Of a DNA stretch of 64,000 nt, positions 48,757 to 61,399 are shown piece by piece. Under the pieces are notes generated by a model. It did no database searches and was not told where the DNA came from. It saw only the letters and a program-made list of their open reading frames with translations. This DNA comes from Cryptomeria japonica (Eukaryota > Streptophyta > Pinopsida > Cupressales > Cupressaceae). Made by a program: the position numbers and the translations under genes. The stretch's first letter is position 1; every line of letters begins with the position of its first letter. The stretch covers positions 543,076,335-543,140,334 of the forward strand of contig NC_081412.1 of assembly GCF_030272615.1 (NCBI RefSeq), written 5' to 3'.

Positions 48757-49244
48757 ATCTCCCCCTTTCACATTGATGGCAAAACCAATTGATTTGACCT
48801 TTAAAAGATTCAGATTGTTGTGATTCTGAAATGCTGAAATTCTCTCCCCCATTCATCAGACTTCTCTTCTATTTTCAGTCTTTATTTCAATCTGTAGTCT
48901 TCTCAGGTCTTCTCTCCCTTTGTAGGTCTTCTCCCCTTTAGGTCTTCTCCCCTTTAGGTCTTCTTCCCCTAGGTAGGTCTTCTCCCCCTTTGACAACAAT
49001 GCCAAAAGAATAGAACTAAAAAATAATTTCTTTCTATAAGAAGTTATTTCCTGTTGTTGTGTATCAACTGAGTCTTGGTCTGAGCATTTGTCTTCAATTC
49101 CTATTCCCTGTATCATTCTCTGTATTATCCCAGTATTAATTCTAGTACACTTTTAGAAAAACATTCTAAAGTGTATCACTCCAGCATCAACTCCCCAAAA
49201 GATATTCAATAGAGTCATCGAAGTGATGCTTTCACTAAACTCGG
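48757..49244 (-). other. Copia element 1 polypurine tract and PPT-like tandem array
   Basis: The polypurine tract is 48757-48771 (minus strand GTGAAAGGGGGAGAT), against the LTR. Upstream, 48905-48994 holds five tandem copies of a 16-19-base unit reading AAAGGGGAGAAGACCT on the minus strand, each similar to the tract itself. Confidence 0.65.
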
Positions 49245-52200
49245 TCAATGAGTAAAAGATAGGGGTAGGACCCCTAACTTACTTTTGAGATATTCAAAAG
49301 TGTCCTTTGGTAGTGGCTTGGTGAAGATATCAGCTATCTGCTCCTTTGTGTTAACATATTCCAACACCACTTTCTTCTCTTGAGCTTCTTCTCTAAGATA
49401 ATGATATTTGATAGATATGTGCTTTGTCTTATAGTGCATAACAAGGTTCTTTGAAATATTAATGGCACTAGTATTGTCACAGAATATAGTTACTAGCTCG
49501 GTAACTCTCTCATTTATACCTTCCAACAGTTGTTTGATCCATGCAATGTTGGTACAATTCAATGCTGTTGCAACATATTCAGCTTTGGATGTTGATTGAG
49601 AAACACATCCTTGTTTCTTGCTAAGCCAACTCACTAGTCTTTCTCCTAAGAAGAAAGCTCCTCCACTTGTGCTTTTTCTGTCATCAATGTTGCCTACCCA
49701 ATCAACATCAGTATAAACTTTTAGATCAAAATCATTTCCTTTCTGATATACTAAGCCATAATCTTCAGTGCCTTTCAAGTATCTGAAAATTCTTTTGATT
49801 GCCGTCATGTGTATTTCCTTAGGATCTACAGAGAATCTTGCAACGATACCTACTGCATGTGCTATATCTGGCCTACTGTGAACAACATATTATAGTTTTC
49901 CAATCATGGATTGATAGATTGTCTCATCAACAGATGTAGATTCATCATTCTTTGATAGTTTGCAGTTGGTAGTCATAGGAGTACTTACTGGCTTTGAATC
50001 CTCCATTCCAAATTTCTTCAAGATTTCCTTTATGTACTTGGATTGAGTAATGAAAATCTCATTTTTCATTTGCAGTATTTGTAAGCCTATAAAATACTTT
50101 ATCTCACCGATTAATGACATCTCAAATTCTTTGCTCATTTCATTTCCAAAGTTCTTGCATAAAGGGTCATTTCCACAAAATATAATATCATCAACAAATA
50201 TGGTTGAGATTAGTATTCCATTTTCATCATTCTTCATGTACATGCTGTTGTTCTCACTTGTCCTTATAAAACCAATCTTAATCAAATAAGAGTGCAATCT
50301 TTCATACCATGCTCTAGGTGCTTGTTTTAGACCATATAAAGCTTTGTTTAATTTACATACCTGATCTTTGTTATTGTCATCAATAAATCCTTCAGGTTGT
50401 TCAATGAAAACTTCTTCTTCTAATATTCCATTCAGAAATGCAGATTTGACATCCATTTGATATACCTTGAAGTTTTTGAAAGCAGCATATGCCAACAATG
50501 TTCTAACTCCTTCAAGTCTAGCAATAGGTGCAAAAGTCTCACCATAATCAATTCCTTCTTCTTGGGCATAACCTTTGCAGACTAATCTTGCTTTGTTCTG
50601 AATGACCTCACTTTTTTCATTTAGCTTGTTTCTGAAGATCCACTTTGTACCGATTACATTTTTGTCCTTCGGTCTTGGGACCAGTGTCCATGTGTCATTC
50701 TTCTTGATTTGATCAATCTCTTCAGTCATAGCATTTATCCAATCTTCACTGTTAAAAGCCTCTTTCACTATTCTTGGTTCAAATTTAGACATCAAACATG
50801 TGTTTTGTCTCAATTTGTTCCTTGTCATCACTGGATCATCCTTATCTCCTATAATCTGACTTGGTGCATGGTGTCTTCTGGCATACTTGGCTAATACAGG
50901 CTCGATAGGCTCTGTATGATCTTCTTCATCACTCAGCAACTGGATATTTTCTTCATTTTCTTCAACAGTTATCTTTGTAGGACTTCTCAGTTGCACATAG
51001 ACAAATTCATCATAGTCTTCCAGTTCTTTGGAATTCCCTTCATTAGTTCTTTCTACAAATTCATCAATTTTCACATTTGCACTTTCTACTATTTTGTTGG
51101 ATGATTTAATTAGACATTTAAATGCTTTGCTTCTAGAAGAATATCCTAGAAATGTTCCTTCGTCACTTTTCTGATCAAACTTGCCATTTCTATCATCTTT
51201 ATGAACATAGAATTTACTTCCAAAGATCTTAAAGTAACTTACATTAGGTTTCTTGCCATACTAGATTTCATAAGGTGTCTTCAAAGTACCTTTCTTCAAT
51301 TGAACTCGGTTCAAGGTATAAATAGCTATGCTTATTGCTTCTCTCCAAAATGTTTGTGGAACCTTCTTCTCAATCATCAGTGTTCTAGCACAATCCACAA
51401 TAGATCTATTTCTTCTTTCAGCTATTCCATTCTGTTGTGGAGTTCTTGGTGCAGAGATTTGTCTTTTAATACCATGATCATTGCAAAATAGGTTGAACTC
51501 ATCAGATGTGAACTCTCCTCCTGTATCTGATCTATGACATTTCGGTTGTCTTCCTGTTTCATTTTCAACTCTAACCTTGTACCACTTAAACATTTGAAAA
51601 GCTTCTGATTTTTCTTTTAAAAACATTACTGACATCATCCTTGAATAGTCATCCACAAATAATATGAAATACTTATCACCATAATAAATTTGAACTTTCA
51701 TAGGACCACAAAGATCAGTGTGAACAAGATCTAAAATTCCCTTAGAAGTGTAGGACTTACTTGTAAAGCTTGATCTTGTCATTTTACCCATTTGGCATCC
51801 TCGACACATAGCATTCTCAGGTTTTTCAAGACTCGGTAGACCTCTTACTCTGTGCTTCTTACTTATCTTGATTAGATTATCAAAATTAACATGACAAAAC
51901 CTTTTATGCCATAACCAGGTATTATCAATATTTGCATGCAAACACTTATTGTGAGTTGAGTCAAGGTGAAATGTATTACCTTTTGTTTGTGTCCCGATAG
52001 CAGCTAACTTTCCATTCTTGTCATGAACTTTGACAATTCCTTTATGAAATTCTATTCAGTAACCTGTGTTGTTTAGCTGTGCTACACTCAAGAAATTATA
52101 TTTCAAACCTTCAACCCAATAAACATCATTGCATCTTGCTTTATCAAGAAGTGTTATGGATCCTTTACCTCTTACCGGGCATGGTGCATCATTACCAAAT

Positions 52201-53429
52201 CTAACATAGCCTCCATCATAATATTCTAACATAAAAAACTTGTGTTTATCTCCTGTCATATGATGTGAGCATCCACTATCTATAATCCAAGAATCATTAG
52301 TGTTTATGTGAGATATTAGGGATTTTTCTTCATACCTTTCTTCATCTGATCCATCCTTGATAGCCACATAAACAACTTCCTTTGTATCAGTCTCATCTTA
52401 TTTATCATTGTTAGATTCCTCATCAGCAATTAAGCATGTCTTTCTATCTCTTCTTCTAAAGTCTCGGTGTCCTCTGTAATGATTATCTTTTTGTTTGTCA
52501 TCTTGGTAATCTCTCTTTTCAGTAAAATATTTGTCAGGACAGTTAGAAGCCATATGTCCAATCCTATCACAATTGAAACATTTCAAAGGTAGTTTTCCTT
52601 TATACTTACCTTTGCCTCTCGGTAACCTTTTAGCCAATAGTGCTTCAAACTCTTCTTGCTTTCTGATTTCTTCATACAATTTGTGTACCTCCTCCATGTT
52701 CTTCCAAAATCTTTCACTTGCTCCACTATGATCTCCTTCAGAGTACTTATACTTTCTTTCATTGTAATCATTAGATTCATTTAGATGAAAGGAACTAAAT
52801 GCAGATTCAACTTTGTTTACCGATGACCCACTGTTATCAAAATTACTTAACTCAAATGCATGTAGCTTACCAATAGTAGCATCCAAGGAAATTGGCATAT
52901 TAGGTACAGACCTCAATTCATTGATTGCAAAGACTCTGATTGCATAGGTAGGTAGAAGGGTTCTTAACAACTTACTTGTCACATCCTTTTCTTCAATAGT
53001 TCCTCCTGCTCCTTTGATTTGATTTACAATCTCCTTTAGTCTTGTACTGTACTGGGTTATGTTATCACCTTCATTCATCCTCATAGATTCAAGTTGTCCT
53101 CTTAAACTATCAACTTTTGGTCTTTGAACATGTTCATCTCCTCCATATACAGATATGAGCTTAGTCCACATTTCTTTTGCATCATTGCAGCCTTCTAGAT
53201 CATTAAACTCAAAATCGGTCAATGCAGATGTTATTTCAATCATTGCTTGAATATGTTCTTGCTTCGCCTTTATCTCTTCCATAATCAATGGATAGGTGCT
53301 CGGTGCAACAAAATCATTCTCCAAATAGTATATAGCATATTCTCCAATTCCTAATAGATGTAGCTTCATCCTTTTCTGCCATGTAGAGAAACTTGACTTA
53401 TCCAACTTAGGTGCATCCCTCTTATACAT
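49245..53429 (-). pseudogene. Copia element 1 gag-pol polyprotein with four in-frame stops (minus strand)
   Basis: One frame of 1,395 codons without frameshift, interrupted by stops at 52398-52400, 52056-52058, 51261-51263 and 49890-49892. Gag at 53429-52540 has a UBN2-type region (TWQKRMKLHLLGIGEYAIYY; MRMNEGDNITQYSTRLKEIV) and a CFNCDRIGHMASNC knuckle. The protease at about 52290-52200 has WIIDSGCSHHMTG. A pre-integrase LWHKRFCHVN segment precedes the integrase with D-D-E candidates (VDDYSR, RSDTGGEF, QQNGIAERRN; 51770-51400). The reverse transcriptase at 50750-49950 has [26 protein letters not shown] and FVDDIIFCG. The RNase H at 49760-49260 has STSGGAFFLG, SKAEYVA and IFCDNTSAI, then HISIKYHYLRE and DIFTKPLPKDTF. 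Some stops look like single changes from conserved codons (PYEIWYG Trp to stop). All catalytic motifs are retained. Confidence 0.92.
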
Positions 53430-53479
53430 CTTTGGATCTTTAACTCAAGTGCCTTTAAACTTTCCTTTCGGAGTCCAAG

Positions 53480-53491
53480 GCTCTGATACCA
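53480..53491 (-). other. Initiator-Met primer-binding site of Copia element 1
   Basis: Minus strand TGGTATCAGAGC, the standard plant Copia site, two bases inside the LTR. Confidence 0.9.
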
Positions 53492-53493
53492 AT

Positions 53494-54947
53494 TGATAGT
53501 TCTGATACTTAATATAAGTACATATACAATAGCCAACAATATGAGAGGGGGGGGGGGTGAATCATACAAACTTAATCATCCATAAAAACATCAGATTCAA
53601 CCTCGGTTACATATATATCAGTCATATAACCGAAAACTATCAAACATGCAAATTCAAAAGCATATGAACAATATAAACCTCATAACACCAGATTTAACGT
53701 GGAAACCCAAATAGGTAAAAACCACTATGGGATTTTGGACCCACTAAGAAATATACTCTTCTAGAGTATGCTTGGTTAAAAGTAAATCCTGTTAAAGATT
53801 ACAAACACATTGCTAGATGTGACCTGGTTAAGGGATTTCCCTCAGATTTGTTAGGATCTTCACTTTGTTAGAAGTGACCTTGTCAAAGGATTTCAAACAC
53901 TCAATTAGAATGTCACCTTGTTAGGGGATTTACATATAAGACTGTTAAGTCCACTCGGTTAAGAGATTTCCTGTCACTTTCACAAAATAACAGTAATACA
54001 ATCTATCTGCAACTTCACATCTAAAATGCTAAAGCAGATTCCTATTTATTCAATACAATCTAGACATAGAACTAATCTTGTCTATCTGTTGGGCATCAAT
54101 ACTCTGTTATTCTAACAGGTCTTCAAGCTTCTGTGCTCGGTAATCACTATGTAGCATCCCTCTGCATACACTTGCCCGCATACATTGTTTATCAACAGTT
54201 TCTTATTTATAAACAATCTTCTAACCACTTAATCTCCTTGATCACATATCCCATGATCAATCATAGCCATCAAATCTTCAATCTTGTCCAGGTTCATTGT
54301 ATCTTTCGATCTGAAAACATTTTACCTCACCTTGGAACTTGTGTTAGGGTAATGCGGTTCAATCTGAGCTGTAGACCTTCTTGCTGACTTTCCATTGCAT
54401 TAGATTCATTTAACAAACTTCTTTATGGTTTGCCAATCATTGATCCGCTCTAGCTCATCAACTTCTTTCATTAAATATCACATGCAAACATTTAATGCAT
54501 TCTGTTATAGCTCAGTTACAACTCGGTGAATACTAAACTTCACTCGGTAGACATTCTGTCTTCATTAACTGACTGCGATAACCTTAGGGTTTACCGACTA
54601 GGTTCTTTGCTTGATAACATAGTATAGTATTAACCTTTACATTTTACACCATATGTATGATGTTAAAACATTCTAAAACATCAAGATCTCATCATTGTCT
54701 AACTTGGTAGTAGTTGCCCATTGAATATCTTATCCCCTTATCATATTCTTTCCTATGTCTTTACCAACTACTTTATAATCTTCATATCATATTTCTCAAG
54801 ATATGGCAACATCATATTGAATTAGAAATCAATTTCTTGGCATCAATGACAAAATAATAATATCAAGATAGTAAAACATCTTTAATCAGTTATGTCCATA
54901 ATCATCAACAACCTTCTCAATATCCTTATAATGTAATATTGCCAACA
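53494..54947 (-). repeat. 5' LTR of Copia element 1
   Basis: 1,454 bases, the promoter LTR. A TATA candidate TATAAATA is on the minus strand at 54204-54211. The stem at 53727-53744 has one altered base (ATGGG for GTGGG). The GTTA-motif array is at 53780-53970. One ACCGACT remains (54593-54599). Confidence 0.9.
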
Positions 54948-54952
54948 CTAAA

Positions 54953-56029
54953 TATTCTTCTAGAACCCATCTAATCTTAATCAATTAGCATTGATCTCTC
55001 TAATCATGTCCTTTCCCTAAGTTTGAGGAGGTCACTGCTCAAAATTGGAAGAAAGTTTCTAAATGCATTAAAGGCTTTATTTTTTCAGCAAGTTAACTTG
55101 TTGAGTTCCCCCAAATTTGGAAGGACTCTTACAAATTTATCCCCAAAGTCTTCCTAACCATTAATGGTTAACTCAACCTTCTTGCATGGTTAGAGACTTT
55201 CTCTCTAACTTAACCCTCATCTAACCTAGGGGTCCAATCAAGCACTCATGGATTTGACCCTAGTTATCCTATTATCCCTTTCACAAGAGTTTACCCCTTG
55301 GATAAAATCTTTATCCATTGGATAACCCTAACCTAACCTTAATCCTTACCTCCTAGGGTAACCTTCATGTCTTCTTAAGCATTTAATGCTTCTTGCATAT
55401 CCTCTCAAGCAACCTCTTGTTGACAATTGTCATCATTTCATTGGTGAGAATCGTAAACATGGATTGATTAACTTTGAATCCTAGCCCTTGTTTAGATTAT
55501 TCAATATTAACCTTCCATTGCCCTATTTTTCCTATAAATAGAGCTCTCATTCTTCATTTTCCACATCTCCAAGTTTTCATGCATCTACATTATAGCCTAA
55601 TTTACTAATCATTTTAGCCTCTCTTTGTTAGAATATCATCATATCATTTAGAAGTATTTTCATATCATAGAATATTCATGCTAGGCTAGTATATCATGTT
55701 AGGATATTTTGTTAATCTTTTATCATATCATTAGCTTCATCTTCATTTAATCATCATAGTTTTAACACATCATATAGATCTTAGAATGCATTCATGCATG
55801 TAGATCAAATATCACTCGTTCTTGGAGTTGTCATTCCTAAGTCATTTTCTCAATGACCATAGAGAAAAACATTAGCTTTGGGGATCCTGTGAGATAGAGA
55901 ACAATGGGACACCCCATGGGAAGTTAAACTAATTCAATTATTTCATATACTTGCACCATGACTCTCATTGGTATGTGGGTATTTTGATCTCGATGTATTC
56001 ATTTTGGTCACCACATTTTCCCACATACA
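54953..56029 (+). repeat. Right part of the Athila-like 5' LTR
   Basis: Continues the LTR after the Copia element. It contains a TATA box TATAAATAG at 55533-55541 followed by AGCTCTCATTC, and ends CCACATACA at 56029, five bases before the primer site. Confidence 0.65.
55533..55541 (+). promoter_or_regulatory. TATA box of the Athila-like LTR
   Basis: CCTATAAATAGAGCTCTC context, a strong plant core promoter. The predicted transcript start would be about 30 bases downstream, well inside the LTR. Confidence 0.55.
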
Positions 56030-56033
56030 TTTA

Positions 56034-56050
56034 TGGCACCCACCGTGGGG
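56034..56050 (+). other. Primer-binding site of the Athila-like element
   Basis: TGGCACCCACCGTGGGG differs by one base from the TGGCGCCCACCGTGGGG form common in plant Tat/Athila-type Gypsy elements. Confidence 0.75.
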
Positions 56051-59000
56051 AATGTCCCCAAAAATAACATAATTTTTGTGCAGTCCATGGATTGCAAACA
56101 TGCTGGAATACTCTTTTAGCCATTTGGAACTTTCTGCAGCATATATGTGGCAAAATTTAGTGCATAGAAACCATTCCTTAGCAGATTTAGCTTTCTTTCT
56201 AGCGTGTGTTCTTCTATGCTTTTCCTGCACATAGGAGTATTAGCATAGCACATTCAGACATTAGAGTAGCACGAAGGTGTTTTCTTTTAGTGCTTTTACA
56301 CCATTCTGTAGTGCATCTGTGCAAAAGTTTAGCCCGTGGCTCTAAAAGACAAGAAAAATTTGTAACATAGTTAGAGAAATTAGGCTTGCGAATCCCATCA
56401 TATGATTTTTTTTAACTTGTGTTTTCTTGCAGGTCTAACAACTTGATGCAGGATTGAAGGAGTTAAAGTAGGATTTGCATTTAATTTTTTCTAGCTTTTT
56501 CAAAGTTGGCTAAAATTAACTCATTTTCTTTTCAAAACTAAAAACATCTAATTAAGTTTCAATTGGTGAAGGAACCTCACATTTCAATTTGGGGGTTTAA
56601 AAAGAATAAAATTTGCAAAGTTAAAAACAACAACAACTTCAAATTTTTCTTCTTGCAAGTTAGGTTCACACTTCAAATTTTGGGGTTATAAAAAGAACAA
56701 CAAACGATCTTTTATTTTCTTGCAAAGGTTAAAATTCACAATCAATACTTGTTTGCAAGATTAAAAAGAAAAATCAACATTTTGTTTTGTAAAGCGATTT
56801 CCATCTCAAAGCAACGTGCATTATTTTAAGTTGACCAGGATTTCATTTCCTAGATTAAACAAACAAATTGCTTTGTGGGACTAAAAAGAACACCATGCTT
56901 GTTGGAGAAACATCTCCAAATTGGTGTTAGCCGATCATTTCTTTGAAAAGGATAAAAAGAACATTATTTTCCTTGTGTCAAAAGTGGTAGGTATATGGTC
57001 TCCCCTTAATTTGGTGACCCAAAAACCAAACCACTCTTTTGTGCTTTCATTTACTTCAAGTAATTAAATCCTTTAGAAGGCCTTCCCTCTCGAGTTTCCC
57101 TTAGGGCGCCATTAAGGTTGGTTAGAGGGGAACGACCTAAGTGGGAAATGACTTTATCACCAAGTGTTCTAGCCCACTATAACCAAATGTGGAGGCTGAT
57201 GAAAATCCCCTCCAATGGTTTTGCTCAGTGATTAGCCTTCCCTTAGTATCTTTAAGATACATAAAGCCTTTGTTATAAATGTTGGGAAGCCTCTCGAGGG
57301 AGTTTATCAATGAAGACCGAATGAAAGCCTGATTAAAAACCATATAAGTGGAAGCTTTAAGCCGAGTCAGTTACCAAGCATTGACAATATCATAGTACAA
57401 GGGTGGGGAAGAATTTGTCCCCAAGATCACTCACTATATATCTCCCAAGATAACTACCCAATTGTGAAGCAATTCACTTTGGGTTAATTTTTGGCAAAAG
57501 GCAAAAAAACGGGCGCCCCTTAGGAGGTGACAAGGCTATTTGATTTGATGGAGTATTGAAACTAGTGGGCTATAATATTATCAATGACCCTTGAGTAAAG
57601 AGTTTACTTGATTTGTCTTTTTGTAATCCAAACCAGTGAAAACATCAGGGATTTGAAAACATCCTCAAAAGAACATACACTATTTGTTTAGCATATACAA
57701 GTTGTTATCACTTCTATCTGTTGTGTTTTCAAGTCGTTTTTCAAACAATCATCCATCAAGCAAAAACAAATCATGTCTCAAAATTTCAACAAAATCATTA
57801 AAACAGAGAAATCAAGATAGTTAGCGCATCAGAGCATCATCTTAGTGCATCTCAACCATTAGATAGCACATTTTTACCAAAATTTAGCGCTTCCATTATT
57901 CACATTAGCGCATGATCAGTATCATACTAGTAAAACTTCAGATAGTGCTTGTCAACATCACTATAGTGCATAGGAGAATCAGTGTAGCACATTCAAAGCA
58001 TATTATAACACATTTATACCAAACATCAATGCCTAAAAGGGACATATTAGCACATAACCTATTCAGTAATTGTGTTGTCAAACAGTATAAAATAGCACAA
58101 TTGAGAGGCAACATAGCGCATATGGTACTTTCTGTAGCGCTTTGAGAACATCCTTTAGCGTATTAGGTCTCTAATCTAGCGCATGGTCAAAATTAGTGAA
58201 AAATAAAGAGCAAAAGAGTCACCTTGTGAAGTTTTCATCAACAGTTTCAGATACCCTTTTAGGTCCTCTAACAAATCTAGCAATGAAACTTCAAAAAGGG
58301 ATCATAAGTGATAAATTACCGAATCCAACAAAGCACTCTTAGAAAGAGTTTTCAAATATTCAACTAGATTGAGATCATATTTCATCCAACAAGATTAAGC
58401 AGTATTAGAACGGTGATCAAAGGTTCCACCTTCTAATGAATCCTATCAAAACAATACCTAGTTAGGTTCTCAAGTTGTCAAATTAAGTTTCTAGATTGTG
58501 AAACTTGACTCATATCATTTGACACACTTTTTTGTAGAAGCGAATCAAACTAAACTTCTACTTGAAAAGTAAACTTGAGTTTCCAAAATGAAGTATCCAT
58601 ATCCAAATGTCAACATCAACATTGATCATTTGTGTATGACCACTCCCCATATTTTGAGAAGAAGTCTTTATCAAAAGACTAAGTTGAAGAAGAGACAACC
58701 TAGTTCTAAGGAATTATCCAAAAGAATAAATTTATCTATATCAAACGTCAACTCTTTACATCACATCACACATTCTTGCATCATATATGGTTGTATATCC
58801 AAGGAAAAACCAACAAATTTTACAAAGAACCTTTGAGAAGTAGGGCTTATATTGAGAAAGCAACATTCAACCAATGCCTTAATAGTGGAGGAAGGACTGA
58901 GCCCGCTTTCTTTCCAAAGATTATTATCACTTACAATGAAGCTTGACCTGAGCCACGAACTCCACCAAGGACCCCAATAGAAGAAGAAGAATTCACTACA

Positions 59001-59115
59001 ACACAGATATATTAATTCCCATTGTCACTTGATCTCAAAGAAATAAGAAGAAGGAATCACAACCAAAATCAAGTATGAGTTGTAGACTATCCATCCCTTT
59101 TGATAAATTGCAAAT
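56051..59115 (+). other. Long leader of the Athila-like element, with a TAGYRC motif cluster
   Basis: About 3 kb without a readable gag frame, which fits the long leaders of this lineage. From about 56156 to 56320 and again from 57821 to 58185 an octamer of type TAGYRCAT (TAGCGCAT, TAGTGCAT, TAGCACAT) recurs every 15-40 bases, roughly 20 times in all. Minus-strand open frames at 56230-55943 and 57343-57137 are unidentified. Confidence 0.55.
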
Positions 59116-61130
59116 ATGGGAGAAACAAAGATCACTGATGAACTTCTCCAAGAATGTGAAGATAACGCAGTTTTCCAAAAACTCATAGAAAGACATATAG
59201 AAGCAGATAAGGAAAAATATCTACTCATGCTAACTAGCAAAGGAGTCAATATTTCTCAGGATTTCGCCACTGACAACTTAAGGAATATAGATGAGAGAAT
59301 TTCAAGAACAAGAGAGAGAAACTATGCTTATCAAGAACAACGGAGAGAAGAAGAGGTACATGATCAAGAAAACATACACAACAAAGATCACACCCATGAA
59401 CAAGACAACACTCATGAACAAGAGCATGCCTAGAATCGGGACAATCTAAATGAATGAGGGGAAGCTCCCCATTGAAGGACAAATGTGCCCCTAGCTGCTC
59501 TTACACAACAACTCCAAACACTTCAAAGACAAATGTAGGACATGAAACAAGGGACCACAAAATGATATTCATTAGACAACATTTGTCCTTATCTTTTTGA
59601 TAGGAGATTGAAAATGGTACCTTTTCCCCCAAATTTAGATATACCAAAGTATGACAAATATGATGGTAAGAGTAATCCCCGTGATCACGTTCGGGAATTT
59701 TGTACCATGAGGTTAGAGTTTTCTCACAACGACACATACTTAATGAGATTATTCCCAAGAACTTTGGGAGGGAAAACAATTGAGTGGTTGTCAAAACTCA
59801 CACCTCCCTTCAGATCATCTGATGACTTGGTAAACAAATTCATAACATAATACTCCTATAACATCCAACACGCAATCACCATATTGGATGTGTGTATCAC
59901 AAAACAAAAGAACAATGAAACATTCATGGTGTTTCTACAATGATGGAGGTGCATGGTCGCAAGATATCCACGAGATGTGCTTGAAAAGGAAAAGATGGAA
60001 ATCTTCATAGACAATCTGAATAGTGAAATGAGTTATCATCTCAAACTACAATGTATACCATCTTTTGCAAAATTAATAGAAAATGGTATCCAAGTATAGG
60101 AAGCTTCCATCAAGAAAGGAACATTGAAGTTATTTAAGGAAGTTTTTAATTCATCAAGCAATAACACCTTTAATAATCAAAACAATAACAACAATTCAGA
60201 CAAGTCTAGATTTTGGACAAGGAACAAAAACATTGTCAATGATGGGGTAATCGATGCCAACAATGTGAAGTCTAAACAACCAGTGTTGACTTTATTAGGC
60301 AACCCACCATCAATAATGATAAAAAAAGTGCTAATCAAGGCACTAACACTTGTCAGTGAAATACCAACCAAGGAACTTTAATGTCAAACGACAACAAGAA
60401 TTACCAAGTCAACAACATCAATAGCCAAGGGAACAACGCAAACTAAAGAGGCAACACTAATGCTTTCCCGTATCGACAAATATACACACCATTAGGACAA
60501 ACCTTATAATCAGCATTTCGGGAGCTATTGGCAAATAAGATCATCGCATTGCCAGCCACAAGAAACTTTGAACCCCAAGTCAAACCACCATGGTGGAATG
60601 ACTCACATTATTGTGATTATCATCGAAACAAGGGGTATAACACAAATGATTGCATGAGGCAGAAGAACATAGTTCATGACATGATACACAAGGGTTACTT
60701 AATGATCAATGGTCACAAAACAAATGGTGACCATGAAGCTTTAAAAAATCCTCTTCCCAATTTTGACAAAGGAGGAGCATCAACATCAAACAACACCAAA
60801 GGAGCTGGCATTAATCACATATATGAAAACACCATGAATCACATATCGGCGTATGACAATCAAGTGAATGTCATAAAAATAAAAGACAAACAAGAACATG
60901 TGTCGATAAATGTGACAACAAGAGCGTAGAAATATGTCTTGAAAGGGAACACATCAACTTCAATAATTCTCCCCAAAATTCAATGTAACTTGGTCGACCA
61001 ACTACAGAGAACACCGGCTCAAATATCTATACTTGAGTTGCTCAAACTTTCACCAAAACACAAAGATATCTTGGAGCAAGCTCTTATTGAAACAACCATT
61101 CCAAATGATGTGAATATTGATTGATTCCAA
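59116..61130 (+). pseudogene. Athila-like gag
   Basis: Starts at the ATG at 59116 (MGETKITDELLQECED). Residues about 75-105 form a His/Glu/Asp-rich repeat (NKDHTHEQDNTHEQEH). The Retrotrans_gag capsid domain at 59608-60110 includes FPPNLDIPKYDKYDGKSNP, LMRLFPRTLGGKTIEWLSKL and IDNLNSEMSYHLKL. An Asn-rich linker follows, then a knuckle-like HYCDYHRNKGYNTNDC (60605-60655). Stops occur near 59431, 59849, 59941, 60099 and 60381, and one frameshift lies between 60381 and 60528. Role: particle core of the element; now inactive. Confidence 0.78.
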
Positions 61131-61239
61131 GCCATGGTGGCCCATATGACGGTGCCACACAACATATATTTTTTTAAACATCATGATGTCTCCTTGAATC
61201 ATCTGCATAATACCCCATTACATATCGAGTTCTTAGTCT

Positions 61240-61399
61240 ATAAGCATCGGGTAAAATGTATTAATAGATGGAGGAGCTGGGCATAATATATGTACTCTAA
61301 AGCTTATCCGTGCATTGGGATTCTCTGAGCAGTCTATTGATCCCAAAAAGAAAACCACTATCAAAGCCTATGATGATGAAGAGAGTTCTAATGAATCAA
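61240..61399 (+). pseudogene. Athila-like aspartic protease fragment
   Basis: VLIDGGAGHNICTLKLIRALG (61258-61320) is a retropepsin active-site segment of the plant Gypsy type. The frame continues KTTIKAYDDEES until the Copia LTR cuts it near 61400. Confidence 0.7.

Larger units (their letters stand above)
47253..54947 (-). mobile_element. Complete Copia element 1 (minus strand)
   Basis: Length 7,695 bases with CTAAA on both sides (47248-47252 and 54948-54952). On the minus strand: 5' LTR (54947-53494), initiator-Met primer site, one gag-pol frame (53429-49245), purine-tract array, polypurine tract and 3' LTR (48756-47253). The domain order gag-protease-integrase-RT-RNase H is that of Ty1/Copia. 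The LTRs differ by scattered substitutions and two small duplications, so the insertion is older than Gypsy copy 2. Confidence 0.93.
46846..61399 (+). mobile_element. Athila/Tat-like Ty3/Gypsy element, interrupted twice by Copia elements
   Basis: The 5' LTR is 46846-47252 joined to 54953-56029 once the Copia insertion is removed, about 1,484 bases. The primer site is at 56034-56050, the long leader at 56051-59115, gag at 59116-61130 and a protease start at about 61240-61399, where a second Copia element cuts it. The remaining pol and the 3' LTR lie beyond the window. The assignment rests on the TGGCACCCACCGTGGGG primer site, the gag domain and the DGGAG protease motif. Confidence 0.75.

Noticed and set aside
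59501-59794. Minus-strand 97-codon frame in the Athila-like gag
   Set aside because: Opposite strand of the Retrotrans_gag domain.
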